A stretch of DNA of 64,000 bases from Pyronema omphalodes (GCA_024516155.1 JAJJXM010000004.1:682001-746000), one strand, 5' to 3'. Counted from the stretch's first letter, positions 48,684-61,096 are shown. Program-made: numbers and translations. The notes: generated by a model not told the origin, from the sequence alone.

Positions 48684-49575
48684 TTATTTCATAGCACCCT
48701 GAGCCATAGCCTGATTCTGCTCGGCAAATCTCTGACCAAGACGCTCAGAAGTCTTCAAGAACTTGTCGACACACTTGGTAACACAAGCCTCCTCCTTGAC
48801 GGAAACTGCCTTGGAGGTGAAGTCGTTGATGCAGTCGTCGAAACAGCGCTGGACGAGGTTGGAGTACATCTAGAAAGGATTATAGGTTAGCTGAGTTGCT
48901 TGATGTGTTGCTTGGGAATATAAGAGTCTGTGGAACTGCAGTTTTCGTGGAATGTGGAATATAGATTGGGAGGAGTCTGGATGTTCTGTTCCGCTAATTG
49001 CCTTGTCTAACCCCCCGCCATGGTCTCTCAATGCTCCACCAAACCCTCACCCGCCGAGATCAAACCCGCAGATCTGGTGCGTCCCATGGGCCGAATCTCG
49101 GCGGAAGATGATAACAGAGGTGATATCGCGGAGTCAAGGGAGTTTCCATGGGGTCTAGCGGGGTAACGGTAATGACAGAACCAAGACCCTGAGGGGTATC
49201 TCCAGAACAATCCAATAAACTCATAGAATCCTATGAAGCCCAACGAAATCCAATAGGAGCCCGGAGGTCCCAAACAAAGCCCAGCAAAGTCCAAGTATCC
49301 CGAAGATAGCCCGGATTTCAATGATCCCAATGCAATGCCAGACAGCTCCGGAGAGGCCCAGGGAACCGAAACAGGGCCAAAAACAAGTTATTCCGGGGGT
49401 AGACATACAGTCATGAAGTCCTTCATCTGGCGCTTCTCGACGATGTTCTGGAACTCGCGCTGTTCATTGGGGGTGAGGCTATTTAGATCATTAGCGTATG
49501 ACCTCTACTTGGGGGGGTAGCAGTGATAGCAGTGGGAGAAGAACAGAGAGGTTCAAGGGGTTCATACGCGTCCAT
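48684..49575 (-). CDS. tim9: mitochondrial small Tim chaperone Tim9
   Basis: Tim9 pairs with Tim10 in the mitochondrial intermembrane space and escorts hydrophobic precursors to TIM22 or SAM. Three exons (49575-49568, 49478-49409, 48869-48684) give 87 residues, the length of yeast Tim9. The first exon is only 8 nt (MDA, splitting codon 3). Introns are 89 bp and a long 539 bp. The protein starts [25 protein letters not shown], very like yeast MDALNSKEQQEFQ. It has the twin CX3C motifs CFDDC (35-39) and CVTKC (55-59), separated by 15 residues. There is no presequence, as expected for a MIA-imported protein. An ATG at 48869 could mimic a start, but the upstream exons are clearly conserved. Identification is secure; the exact first splice is inferred. 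Confidence 0.93.
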
Positions 49576-50847
49576 TTTTTTTTGTAGTGTATCGTGTCCT
49601 GGTGGGGTCGAGATTGGGTATCAGGTACGGGTCGAGTGTCGCGAGCGTTAGATTGGCGATTGGGCTAGTGACGACATGAAGTTTCGTTGGCTTGGCGATG
49701 AGTTTGTGATAGGCCCGTATGTGGATCATGAAATATCAACCGGTAGCTTATGAAACCCTTTTATGTGTAACCATGCCTGAATTCGGTTCAAGCCACGAGA
49801 GAAGCCAGATTTCTCACATGTCTCAGTCTAAAACTTTAGATCATGGCTTGGGTTATCACGATGCATTTGAATTTATGCAGATATGTTCACATATGCAGTT
49901 GCAGAAAGAATCACACGTACGTACATACATATAAAGGCTAAAGGCAATTCCATACAGAGGTAGCCATGTCTCTGACTATAATAATAGCAACTCTTCTTGG
50001 GTTCAGCAACTTTATGTCTTTTCCATGATGGGAATAAATTTTGGTCGGAAAAGTGAAGAATCCTATGTACTCGTATGTCCCTTGCATAAAAATTGCCTGT
50101 TGCGTGTCCACTAATTTTATGTTGACTTTCCCCGCATAACAAAATTCGACCAAGGTTCGAGCTCCGATCTAAGATAGGTAGGATAACATCGGGAGGTGGG
50201 GTATGTATCGTTCAGATTTGTTCAGGTTCATAAATTCTTGGAAAGGCTCATCATGTATGATGAAAAAAAAAAAAAAAAAGTCCCTGGGAAAGTAAAAGTG
50301 GAGACCCTGAGCATGGTTGGAACCTGGGAACCTGGGAACTTCGGACCATCTCCACTTCATGATGATTGCCGTCATCGTGCAGCTCGTCAAAGTTAGCCGA
50401 GATTACCGATTACGCTTTGGCCATCGAGATTCGAGATTCGAGTTGGGTGGGTGAGCCGTGAGCGAACTTCTAGGGGCCTAGGGCTACCCTGCGTTTGTTA
50501 AGGTAGGTTAAGTTCCCATCCATATCATCTGCATATGGTGATCATACATACGGAAGATATCCGGAACTTGAGGAACTTAGGGAACTTGACTAAACAAGCA
50601 TTTTTGAATACACCATATGGTAACCGTATTAAAATCTCGTAACAAAAAATCCATAGCCGGAGTACATAGTGACGAATCGCGTAAATTTGTAAATGTAAAT
50701 CCGTAACAAAACCTAGCTTTCACAAGGTGCTCACGATGTGCTCACGATGTGCTCACGAGGTATCTCCACCCTGATATGAGCAAACCAGATCACAACTTCC
50801 ACTATGTACAGTCGGCTACTCCTAATCATTCAGTTCCGACTTTCATC

Positions 50848-50876
50848 GGGGGGGGGGGGGGGGGGGGTGGGGGGGG
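50848..50876. repeat. poly(G) run, 20 + T + 8 bases
   Basis: Twenty G (50848-50867), one T, then eight G (50869-50876). An open frame crosses it as poly-Gly, but no domain supports coding. Confidence 0.95.
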
Positions 50877-52416
50877 TTGCGATGAAAACAGCCAAGTTAA
50901 AAGAATATCCCGCACGGAATATTATCCCGAACCGGATCCGAGAGGGTCGAGGATCCTACGGATTCTACGGATGACACGCACGGAAGTAGATCAGCATCAA
51001 CATCAACGGATAGAAGAAACAGGCTCGGTGGAATCGGAGCTTGCGAAGTCTGCAGAACGTGCGAAGCCTGTAGAACGTGCAAAGCCTGTAGAGCGTGAGG
51101 AGTGTGAGGAGTGTGAGGAGCTCTGGGACCACTGCCGGACCGTTCGGGCTCCCCGGCGGGTTCCCTAGGCTCTATGTAGGTTCCCTGGGTTTCCAGGGTT
51201 TTCAGGGTCCAAGACGATCTTCCCTCTAAAAAAAAAAGAAAAAATTAAAAACTTCACCAGTTCACCAGTTCACCAATTCAACAAGAAACCCCTCCCAAAA
51301 AATCCAGTAGTTAAAAAAAACAATAGCCAAAAGACCTCTGCACCTTCGGCATCCTCGGCACCCACGGCATCCTCGGCACCCCGGGAACCCTGGGGGCAGA
51401 TCAATTCTCGGGCAAACCTTTACCATACATATCCCATATCCCATATCCGAAAGCCGACTACTCATCAACAATCCAAGATTCTAGTTTCCGGGTTTTCGGG
51501 ATCTGGGGTTTCAGATTCTCAGATTTCGAATGACTTCTAAAACCACTCTTCAACGCCACCCGTAAAAAAAAAAAGTAAAGTAAAGAAAAGTACAGTTATA
51601 TCATACCCCTACAAGACTGTACATAGCTATTTCTTTTCCTACGAAACGGTAAACCACGTGCCGTGCCACGCGTAAAATTTGCCCCCGAGGTATATAGGTA
51701 TGTATGTATGTAGAAACATGCTGGGTTTGATGACTTGATGACTCGATAACCCCAGGACTGATGACCGCCAAGGACTCGATGACGTGTTAATACGCGTATG
51801 TTCATAACTGTATACTGGGCTAGTGACGTAAGTTGAGGCTGGTTGCTGATGACTTGACTTGACGAGTGGACTTGACGTGAAGAATGAATTACTTGAGTAG
51901 GGATTGGGGGTAGGAGAGGGGTAGGAGTATATGTCAATCTGGATCCTCCATAGAAAAGGTGCGTATGTATAAGATGTTTTTTTGTAATGATATCTCGTTC
52001 TTAAGACCTTGATAAGCTCTATTGATTACCAGGGCCGCAATGGATGTCGTGGTTATCATGGTTATTGTAATTATCGTAGTTATCGTAGTTATCAATCATG
52101 ACAGTTTTTGATACCTAGATACATACAGACATACATATGCCATGGTAAGTAAGATAAAAGTTCAAACATACACCTAGATGTTAGATATTTCAACCCACGT
52201 TTCAAACTGGCGTTTATTGTTACCTAGAGCTTTTACAGGAAAGTTTCAAACGGACGGAAATATAGAGCTTCAGCGGAATGTTATTGGTAAGTACCTAGCT
52301 AAGGCTTCGCTATTTGATGAAGCATTACATGTTGTACGTACTCGGAAGTAATGGGGTTTTTTGTTTAATATTCATGAGAATCATGAGAATCATAAGAATC
52401 ATATGGATGGATAATG

Positions 52417-52490
52417 GTGGTTTTCTGGTTTTCTGGTTTTCTGGTTTTCTGGTTTTCTGGTTTTCTGGTTTTCTGGTTTTCTGGTATTCT
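52417..52490. repeat. (GGTTTTCT)n octamer array, about 9 copies
   Basis: Nine near-perfect GGTTTTCT units. An open frame gives a Phe/Trp/Ser/Gly polymer, which is considered an artefact. Confidence 0.95.
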
Positions 52491-52623
52491 GATATTCCAT
52501 CCTATCTTATCTACTCCCCAATTAAAGAATCATTTTCAACATACATACCCATACCCATACCCAAACCCATACCCAAGTTTAGACCTCGACCACTGTTCAC
52601 GGCTGTACTATAGCTATAGTAAG

Positions 52624-52651
52624 CAACGAGTTACGAGTTACGAGTTACGAG
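52624..52651. repeat. (GAGTTAC)n heptamer repeat
   Basis: Three to four GAGTTAC units, preceded by GCAAC. Short but perfect. Confidence 0.8.
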
Positions 52652-52895
52652 TAATAAGCAACAAGTTAACTGTCACAGAACTTCCGACTCTACAAGTCAT
52701 CCAAAGCCCTGACTAGTGATGCTAGACTGCTACACTGCTCCACCATCATTCTTTGCCATCTTACATACCCGGAAAATGATTGATGATCTTTGCATACCTT
52801 TGCCTTTTTACCCCCAGAACATTTCAACCTTCACCTTCACCTTCGCAACTCGTCTTCAAAAAACCTACTGCCTCGAAAAAGGAATAGCGGTTTTA

Positions 52896-52945
52896 TCTAG
52901 CCTTCTCTAGCCTTCTCTAGCCTTCTCTACATAGCCTTCTCAAGC
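52896..52945. repeat. (CTAGCCTTCT)n repeats
   Basis: Four copies of an 11-bp TAGCCTTCTC unit with a CATA interruption. Confidence 0.85.
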
Positions 52946-53035
52946 CTTCCCAGCCTAGGCCATGTATTAATCCAGTTAGCCCAAGACCGGCTTGGTTATC
53001 CTATGTAGCCAGCCTATCTAGCCTAGGACCGGTTA

Positions 53036-53101
53036 GCCTAACTGGCCGCTGTCTAACTGGCCGCTGTCTAACTGGCCGCCGTCTAACTGGCCGCTGTCTA
53101 A
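53036..53101. repeat. 15-bp repeat TAACTGGCCGCTGTC
   Basis: Four and a half copies of a 15-bp unit, one carrying CCGCC for CCGCT. In frame on the minus strand it reads RQRPV; coding is not supported. Confidence 0.9.
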
Positions 53102-53128
53102 AGAATCTAAAAATAGTAAATAGAAAAT

Positions 53129-53172
53129 CCATGTGTTCTGTGTTCTGTGTTCTGTGTTCTGTGTTCTGTGTT
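53129..53172. repeat. (GTTCTGT)n heptamer array
   Basis: About six GTTCTGT units, a seven-base array whose complement ACAGAAC is close to the AGAACAG unit at 22.2 kb. Confidence 0.9.
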
Positions 53173-53326
53173 TTGTATGCCATACAGTATGCCATACATA
53201 AGAACATAGCGGCTGGTTATCGTGAAGTGATATTGACTATACTGACTATACTGATAATGCTAATCATACTGTAGATTCTTGGGGTTGGGGTTGGGGAATG
53301 TGTCTGTGGGTTTTGTGGTTGTTATT

Positions 53327-53349
53327 GGGGGGGGGGGGGGGGGGGGGGG
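53327..53349. repeat. poly(G) run, 23 bases
   Basis: Twenty-three uninterrupted G, the longest G run in the window, followed by TAGATGGGGGGAGG. Confidence 0.95.
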
Positions 53350-55189
53350 TAGATGGGGGGAGGAGGAGATGGTGTGGATTTGGACGTAGTAGAAGCTTGA
53401 AGGATGTGGATGTAGATGGATGATAAATATCTACACTGGACCGGATTAGATTGGACTTGATGAAACTGGACTGGACTTGATGCAACTGTATACTGTACCT
53501 TATCTAATCTTATAATCTTATAATTTTCTTTTTTCTTTTTCTTCCTTTTCTTTTTTATTATTATTATTATTGTTATTATTTTTTACAAAATCCAAACTTC
53601 ATGGTTTGAACACCGAACTTTGAACGCCGAACCTTTGTTTTGTAAGGGGGTATTTATTGCATTTATGTATTACAGATTGCATTCGTATATTACCAATGAG
53701 TGAGCCAATGAGCCAGTGAGCCAGTGAGCCAGTGAACCAGTGAATCGATGAGCCAGTGAATCATCATTTTTGTTCCCTCCATAGATTATATATTAGAATT
53801 TCCATATTGCACAGCATCAGCATCCGTGATGGGTATTTCACTATTTCACTGTTGAACTGTTTCTTATCCCGTCTTGTTTCGTCTTCGATTTCCAGTATGT
53901 TTTTTTTTTCTTTTTTTGGGTACAGGGCAGCCGGGACAGCCAGAGCCGGGACAGCCAGGACAGCCAGGGTAGACTTGAGCTGAGCTGAGAATATTTAGGT
54001 AGAGTTGGTTAGATTATATAATACTATAGGTTTTAGATCCTGGATCTTGGATTTTCTGTACATGATTATAAAGCAAAAATAATCATAAAGCAAAAATAAT
54101 AATAACTTACATGCACCCAGGTTTTGGTTCTCCCAAATGCTGTTATGTGTACATAGCAGGATTCGGGAAGTATACAGGTCTCTAGAATTTAGATAAGATC
54201 GAGGGTTGTAGTATGGTTTTGCCGGGGACGGTTGGGGATTTAATTGCTCTATAGAATATTGTAGACTTACTGGCAGATAAATCCTTGTGATGTATTGATA
54301 TATGATTAGTATTACTAATACTACGTTTTAGAAACTATGTAGGTAGGTATGATGGAGTACCCGGGAGGATTAAATTATATGCTCTTGCAGTGACATGACG
54401 GATGTTGAATAAGGTTACAGACTTACAGTTACCCTACCAAGCCCCATCAATAAGTCGGGCTCAAGGGGTACGTACTATGTACAGTCACCAGTGAATAGCC
54501 CATGGATTCTATAGAGGTTCCATGGTCACCAACCATCGGGTTATAATCTTTCTCTGCTTCATAAAATTCTAAGAATGTTGACTTCAACCTATTCTATATG
54601 GGCATTTTTGGTAATTGGGTTTGATGATGTTTTTATGTGAGTCATGTTTTTCAGTCGCGTTGTTCATCAGACGAGGTTTTGCGTTGCAACCTCAAAACGT
54701 AGTGTAACATGACAGGAGACAAAGATACTTGAAGTAATATACAGAGCATAATAACTTTTTTAAAATATCTCCTGCATAAATAAAATATCTTCATCAAAAT
54801 AGTATTCGCCGTATTCACGGTATTCACTGTATCACCTTCGGCCCACCTCTGTTCAACTTGTAGATCTTTTTTGTTGGTTTCTTGCCTATTTCATACTAAT
54901 TGGCGTCGACGCTACTCGTAGAGCAACTCTATCCTGCTTCGAGCTGCCTAACTACTCGTTTCTGTTTTGGAGTTTTGCTCGACATGGACTAGAGTTTAAA
55001 ATGGTATTCCTAAAATGCCCAGTAGTCCTGAAAGTTCAAAGTTCAAAGTTCCTAAAGTTCAACGCTCGATGGCGACACTGGGATGGACACTCCACTGCTG
55101 CTCCCCGGTTCAGCTGTGAGCAGAGCAGGAACCTGAAGAGCATGAGCAAGACAACTGCCGTGCTACTACTTACTACTGGAGAGAGAACT

Positions 55190-55240
55190 ACTGTCTACTG
55201 TCTACTGTCTACTGTCCACCGTCCACCGTCCACTCTCTAC
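55190..55240. repeat. CTACTGT / CCACCGT heptamer repeats
   Basis: CTACTGT units followed by CCACCGT units, about six in total, again with a seven-base period. Confidence 0.8.
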
Positions 55241-55527
55241 TCTCCTACTCACCACCGTCATCTCACAAAAACACAAATCCGCATGTCGAACACGCACCCG
55301 CAAATATCTGAAAAGAGAATTCTGGCGATACAAAGCCCCTGCTTGTAATAGTAGCAGCAACAGCACCACCAGTTAATCCCTAGTACTCACACCGTACGGC
55401 GTACGCCATACACCAACTCCAAGTACTCCCAGTACTCCCAGTACCACCCCGTCCACTCCCAGTCCACACGCCCCCCCCAGCGACAAGGTCACGACGAGCC
55501 AACCCACAAGTTCCTACCTCACCACCA

Positions 55528-55550
55528 CCCCCCCCCCCCCCCCCCCCCCC
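55528..55550. repeat. poly(C) run, 23 bases
   Basis: Twenty-three C on the plus strand, 549 bp before the RhoGAP ATG and on its sense strand. It may lie in the promoter or long leader. Confidence 0.95.
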
Positions 55551-56098
55551 AAAACCAACTGTCTGTCTGTCTAACCTCCTCCCACCGTCCGATTTCAATC
55601 TTGCAACCGACCGAAAGCCCGACTTTACCAACACCGTAGCCCATCTCTTAGAATAGAGCACCATCCAACGGACCAGGAGCAAGAAGCGCACTGCTGCGAC
55701 TGCAGCTACATCAAGTTACTTCCACCTTCCACTCTCACTTACAACACCGTCACCGACGAAGCGCAACTCTGGACCCTGAACTTTTGCGACCAACTCTTCC
55801 TTCCCTGTTTTCCGCGCAGCTGAAGGTACTTGGAACCAGTCATCGACACAACCTCCCAGCGCCGTCGCGAAACCCACCCCTCATCCAAACTTAATCGATA
55901 AAACCACCCCCGCCGTCCGCGTCTTTCTTCTGCGACGAAACTTATCTACGCATAGATAATCGCTAATTTCCGGAGAGTTGTGAGAGGAGGAGGCGCCTGC
56001 GTAGATCCACCACCAAACTACTACTACAGCTTCCCAAACTCAACTCCCCACCTTAACTACCAACTGACGCGGTCCACGAGGCGTCAGCTACTATCGGA

Positions 56099-58911
56099 AT
56101 GGGGGATATGACGACAGCGGAGGCTTCATCGTTATCGATACCACCAAATTCTCCACCGACAAAGGCGTCGTTGACGAACTGGTGGGAGCGCTTCAAGAAG
56201 CGGAATGGAAAGGATAATGGGCTAGATAGGGGTACCGTCTTTCACTCTCTTTTTGGTGGATTTACCTGTCCGTGAACGGCTATATCGCCGGGTTTTGATG
56301 TGTTTGATAAACTGACGATATTTATTTTTAGATCCACCGGGAATTTTCGGTGTTCCGCTTCATAGAAGTATTAATTACGCAAATGTCGCCATCTCTCTAA
56401 CAAACCCCGATAATGGAGAGTCCTTCGTCTATGGCTATGTACCTATAGTAGTCGCTAAATGCGGCGTATTCTTGAAAGAAAAAGGTACGCACAACCCCCC
56501 CGCAAATCATATTATTACCCCTCTTCTTGGAGAGCTTTGTTAACAATATCCACTTTGTAGCAACCGACATAGAGGGTATTTTCCGATTGAGTGGCAGTGC
56601 CAAGCGAATCAAAGACTTGCAGACTATATTCGACTCTCCCGAAAAATACGGTAAGGGATTAGATTGGACCGGTTACACGGTGCATGACGCAGCAAATGTT
56701 TTAAGAAGATACTTGAACCAATTACCGGAGCCGATTATTCCTTTGGATTTTTATAATAAATTTCGGGATCCTCTAACTGTACAACCGGAAAAATTCAGCG
56801 TCAATGAAGCTATTGCGGTTTATCAAAGACTTATTTCGGAATTACCGCCTCTAAACAGACAGTTACTATTATACATCTTAGATTTACTCGCTGTCTTTGC
56901 TTCAAAGTCTGAAGCAAATAGGATGACCGCAGAGAACTTGGCAGCTATCTTTCAACCGGGATTGATTTCACATCCGAGTCACGAGATGGCACCACAGGCG
57001 TACAAGTTATCACAAGACGTTCTTGTCTTCCTAATAAATCACCAGGATCACTTTCTAATGGGTATGCGGGGTACGAACGATGGACTTGGAGGACCAGAGC
57101 TAGGACTACACCACGACGCGGACCCAACAACCCCAACTTCACTGAGATACTCTCAGACCGTCTTGGGCAGAAGTCCTTCCAACTCTTCAGCCGCAGCAGA
57201 CGATGTCAGGAAATTTGGTGGGGTACGACGTAATGCCTCCGTATCCTCCCGGAAATCTGGCGGTACTCCGGTGGTTGCTTCAAAATCGGGGAGCTTGTCA
57301 AGAAGCAACACATTACCTACCAAGCGCTCTCCTCGGCCTCGAGGGGGATTTCCTTCTCCTCGTCCCAGTCCTAGCTCTGGTCATCATGGGCCGGAGGCAC
57401 ATCCCCCTTCACCTATTGAGGACACTGAAGCTGTCGAAGTTCATGGATCTCATGGACCCCGCAAAACCCCCTCCCTTCCCCGTCCTACAGGTCTCGGTCT
57501 AGCTCCCCCAGAGCCAAGAAGTAGAAACGTCTCAGGATCAAACTTGTCCCACCACTCTAGTCCAGTGACAACACCAACAAAAGACTTAATCTATAACTTC
57601 TTCTCTGGAAGCGATCAAGGTAACCAGCGGAAACTGCGAAAAAAGCGAATCCCCGGGTCGACAAATCATAGTGCTGAGAGCTCGACTACTTCATTACCTG
57701 TCAATAATGGTGCAGGTAGCGGGGGGCATTTGGATACGCTGGAATCAGTACCGCAGTCACCGCCACAGAGTCCTCCAAGTGGGCCTGCTGGGCGTGGGGA
57801 GGTGGGAATTGGAAGTGGTAGGGAGGGACATAGGGATAGGAATGGTAGAGATAGTGGATTATCAATGACGCGGGAACGGGATCCAGACAGAATACCCCGC
57901 TCCTCAGGCATTTCAGCTCCTGTCAACATTCCAAACAATAACCACCATAACCATCATCACCACACTTCAGCACTAATGCCTACCATGTCCCCCACCCCCT
58001 CTGCCACCTCCTCCGTAACTTCACAGGACTCTAATCCATCTAATCCAAGCTACTCTGACGCCTCTCCTGAGAAGAAGACAAAAACTCGAAGCAGGTGGAG
58101 ATGGTCTCACTCGAAGGTCGAAGGCTGGAACCCAGGCTCACCTCCATTTGCTGCTAGCACCTCTAGTATTGCGGAACGTATGAGACGCGGTAGTCCTTCA
58201 CCTCCGGAATCTCAAGGTAGAGATGGTATGGGAGGTAGTAGGGAGGGATTAGCCGGAAGGGATTCTGGAATGAGTGATGGCAGCGGAGATGAAGAGAAGC
58301 AAAGGGGAAAGAGAGGGTGGTTGAGACGGTTTGTTCAGGAGAGGGATACAGATATTCCACCTGCTCAATTACCGCCGGCTCGTTACTCGCAGGCTTCACT
58401 AGGGGGCTCTAGTCTTCACCCCCCGACTTCTGCGGGGGAGATGTCAGAACAGAGATCTGCGGAGGCTTTACAATTAGCACCAGCTGCTGCACAACAAGCA
58501 GTAAAAGCCGCCGATGTACCGATATTTGCACCTATTTCCAGAGCGGTAGGGTTAGGAGAGGTGGCAGCACAGCCGCAGCGGGCATCAGCAGCTGCTTCCC
58601 CAGGGGGGAGTAGTTTAGCTACGATTGAAGGGTCACCCGCTAGTGATACAACGCCGAGACAAACGGAGGTTAGTACACCGACTGCGTGTGCACCACCTGT
58701 GACCATCGAGGTGAGGGAGTCGGTACCGATACAGAAGGAAATGGAAATTCCTAAAACTCCTATGGGTTCGCCTTATATTGCTTATCACCCACCTAAACCG
58801 GTGGAACTAGAAGATGTGTCATCGGGCGCGGTGAACTCGGCAAACTTGGCACCTGGACCCGCATCCGCACCAGTGAGACCTACTTCCTCGGGAGCTCCTA
58901 GAGCTGAGTAA
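56099..58911 (+). CDS. RhoGAP-domain protein (Sac7/Bag7-like)
   Basis: GTPase-activating protein for Rho-type GTPases, which control cell wall synthesis and polarity. Three exons (56099-56231, 56332-56484, 56561-58911) give 878 residues; introns are 100 and 76 bp with donors GTACCG and GTACGC. The GAP domain spans about 45-225: IFGVPLHRSINYANVAIS, then GYVPIVVAKCGVFLKEK, which splices to ATDIEGIFRLSGS with the arginine finger at R104, then LPEPIIPLDFY. The order and wording match the Sac7/Bag7 group, which acts on Rho1 in yeast. The C-terminal 600 residues are Ser/Pro rich, with a basic WRWSHSKVEGWNPGS block and many likely phosphorylation sites; they look disordered. The ATG at 56099 gives a start MGDMTTAEASS; a second ATG is three codons later. 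Which Rho protein it regulates is not visible. Confidence 0.93.
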
Positions 58912-59097
58912 TTCTTTGTTGTTGTTGTGTGGGAACTCTTTGTGAAAATGGAAGCAAAGTAGCATAGTCCCAGTAATTGTACATTTCATATTTTATCATG
59001 GTTTTCATTGTTACGAGTTTTTTTTTTCTTTTTTTTTTTTAACTTTATCATTCATCATACTCATCATCCTCATCATCCTCATACTCGTCATCCACCA

Positions 59098-59107
59098 TTC
59101 ATCCACC

Positions 59108-59145
<38 letters not shown>

Positions 59146-59150
59146 CATCA
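59098..59150. repeat. (CATCATT)n heptamer array
   Basis: About seven CATCATT units, plus CATC-type repeats just upstream. Seven-base period. Confidence 0.9.
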
Positions 59151-59266
59151 CATTGTTTCCCCCCCTCTACTCCTTTTATCTTTTCGTTTTGTGTTTTTTT
59201 TAAGGTCGATACCAGGGAATATCTTTTTCTTTTTCTCTTTTTTCTCTTTTTTTTTTATCGGGAATT

Positions 59267-59380
59267 GGTTGCTGGTTGGTTGCCTGGTTGCCTGGTTGGT
59301 TGGTTGGTCGCTTTGTCGTCTGGTTGGTTTATCGATTTGTCGGTTTGTCGTCTGGTTGATTTGTTGGTTGGTTTGGTCGG
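59267..59380. repeat. GGTTGGTT / CTGGTTG repeats
   Basis: Degenerate GGTT-based repeats of period 4-8 with TTTGTCG interspersed. Confidence 0.75.
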
Positions 59381-60014
59381 TTTGGTTGGCGTCACGTTTT
59401 CTGTTTGTTTTTTCTTAAGGGCTCTTAATGATGGTTTTTTTATATCAATGTTTATCAATGTTTATCACAGTTGTTTTTTTTGTTGGGAGTTCTTTTTTTA
59501 TCTTTTTTTTTCTGTTTCTGCTTCTTCTTTTCGTTTCGTTGACTTCTTTTTTTACGTTTTCTTTTTTTCGTTTTTTTTTATCAATGAATGATTCTTTATC
59601 TGATATTTTTGTTATGGGTATAGTATAGTAAAGCTATAGGATATAGGCTATGGACTGTATCGGCATTATGATATGGTATTACTGTATGGTATTACGTTAT
59701 TACGTTATGATGGGTATGGACGGGCTTGGGTATGGGTATGATGGGTTTAGGTATTACGTTTCGATGGGTATGCGTTATTACGTTATGATGGGTATGGGTA
59801 TGGATGGGTATGGATATGGAAATGGGATTAAGACAACTTCTTCTTCTGATCCTTCTGATTCTGATTGTGATTCTGATTCTGATTGTGATCCTGATTCTGA
59901 TGCGATGTGATGTGATGTGATGATTCTGATGATGATTCTGAGTCTTCTGTGGTATGATGCTTTTGATTGTGATCCTGATGATTGTGATTCTGATTCTGAT
60001 GCTTTTGATGATGA

Positions 60015-60172
60015 TTCTGATTCTTCTGATTCTTCTGATTCTTCTGATTCTTCTGATTCTTCTGATTCTTCTGATTCTTCTGATTCTTCTGATTCTTCTG
60101 ATTCTTCTGATTCTTCTGATTCTTCTGATTCTTCTGATTCTTCTGATTCTTCTGATTCTTCTGATTCTGATG
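60015..60172. repeat. (CTGATTCTT)n nonamer array, about 17 copies
   Basis: Nine-base units in near-perfect tandem. Because 9 is a multiple of 3, all frames stay open: (DSS)n on plus and (RRI)n on minus. A more degenerate GATTCTGATTGTGATCC region precedes it from about 59.85 kb. Confidence 0.95.
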
Positions 60173-60312
60173 TGATTTGAAGGATAACTGGAATTATGGA
60201 GCTGTGGAGCTATGGAATTATGCAGCTGTGGAGCTATGGAATTATGGAGCTGTGGGGCTGTGGAGTTGGGGGAGGGATTGGATGGGAGTGGGGATGATGG
60301 GTTAGGATTAGT

Positions 60313-60355
60313 GAAATACATTACATTACGTTATGTTACGTTATGTTACATTACG
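60313..60355. repeat. ATTACGTTATGTT repeats
   Basis: Short ATTACG and TTATGTTACG repeats with a 5-10 bp period. Confidence 0.7.
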
Positions 60356-60434
60356 GGGCGGGACGGGACGTGGATGCATTACGGAGCGGGAATACGGGAT
60401 CACGGGGATAAGCTGTTTTTGATGGGTGTTTTGG

Positions 60435-60500
60435 GGGATTTGATTCCTGATTCCTAATTCGTGATTCCTGATTCCTGATTCCTGATTCATAATTCCTAAT
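60435..60500. repeat. (TGATTCC)n heptamer repeats
   Basis: About nine heptamers TGATTCC, TAATTCG or TAATTCC, a degenerate seven-base array. Confidence 0.85.
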
Positions 60501-60630
60501 TCATCAATACTCAGTGGGAATTAACAAAGCACATAATATTTTGCTTCAGTTACGTTAAACTATGCAAACTGCACTTATTGAAGATAGAAGATATTAAATA
60601 CCGTGGTAAATTGAGTATTCGAAGATTCCG

Positions 60631-60708
60631 AATTATCCCCAATTATCCCCAATTATCCCCAATTATCCCCAATTATCCCCAATTATCCCCAATTATCCCC
60701 AATTATCC
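60631..60708. repeat. (AATTATCCCC)n decamer array, about 8 copies
   Basis: Seven perfect AATTATCCCC units and a partial eighth, then degenerate copies. Confidence 0.97.
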
Positions 60709-61023
60709 AGAACTATCGGTGGTGTTGAGAAATTATCGGCGGGGTTGAGAAGTTGCTTTGTTTGAACTTTGGGATTTGGAATTTGGAATTTGGGATTTGG
60801 AATTTGAAGAGATTTGGATATTGGTATTGGTATGGTGGTTGATATGGTTGATATGGTTGATATAGTTGATATGGTTGATATAAGTAGTTACAAGTTACAA
60901 GTTACTGGTTGTAACTTATGCTGCAGCCTGATTTATGGGTTTATAATTTCTGTGTTGTGTATGCTAGGAAATTAATTGATTCTAAGGTATCGTCGATTCG
61001 TCGTATATAGCTGCTGCATACAC

Positions 61024-61096
61024 CCTAGAATCCCTAGAATCCCTAGAATCCCTAGAATCCCTAGAATCCCTAGAATCCCTAGAATCCATAGAATCC
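61024..61096. repeat. (CTAGAATCC)n nonamer array, about 8 copies
   Basis: Near-perfect CTAGAATCC units, the last with an A substitution. Confidence 0.95.

Larger units (their letters stand above)
49576..56098. other. long repeat-rich gene-free stretch
   Basis: No convincing gene in 6.5 kb. It contains many minisatellites and three long G/C homopolymers (listed separately). From about 55.4 kb the sequence becomes C/T-rich and is probably the promoter and 5' UTR of the RhoGAP gene at 56099. Confidence 0.65.

Noticed and set aside
50150..50170. B-box-like GGTTCGAGCTCC
   Set aside because: There is no matching A box or acceptor stem around it.
50749..51168. 139-residue frame with poly-Gly
   Set aside because: The poly-Gly comes from the poly(G) run, and the remainder is repeat-like (KPVERA units) without a domain.
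59692..60321. 209-residue minus-strand frame with (RRI)n
   Set aside because: It is made wholly of repeat translation (GATTCT and TATGGG repeats), with no conserved segment.
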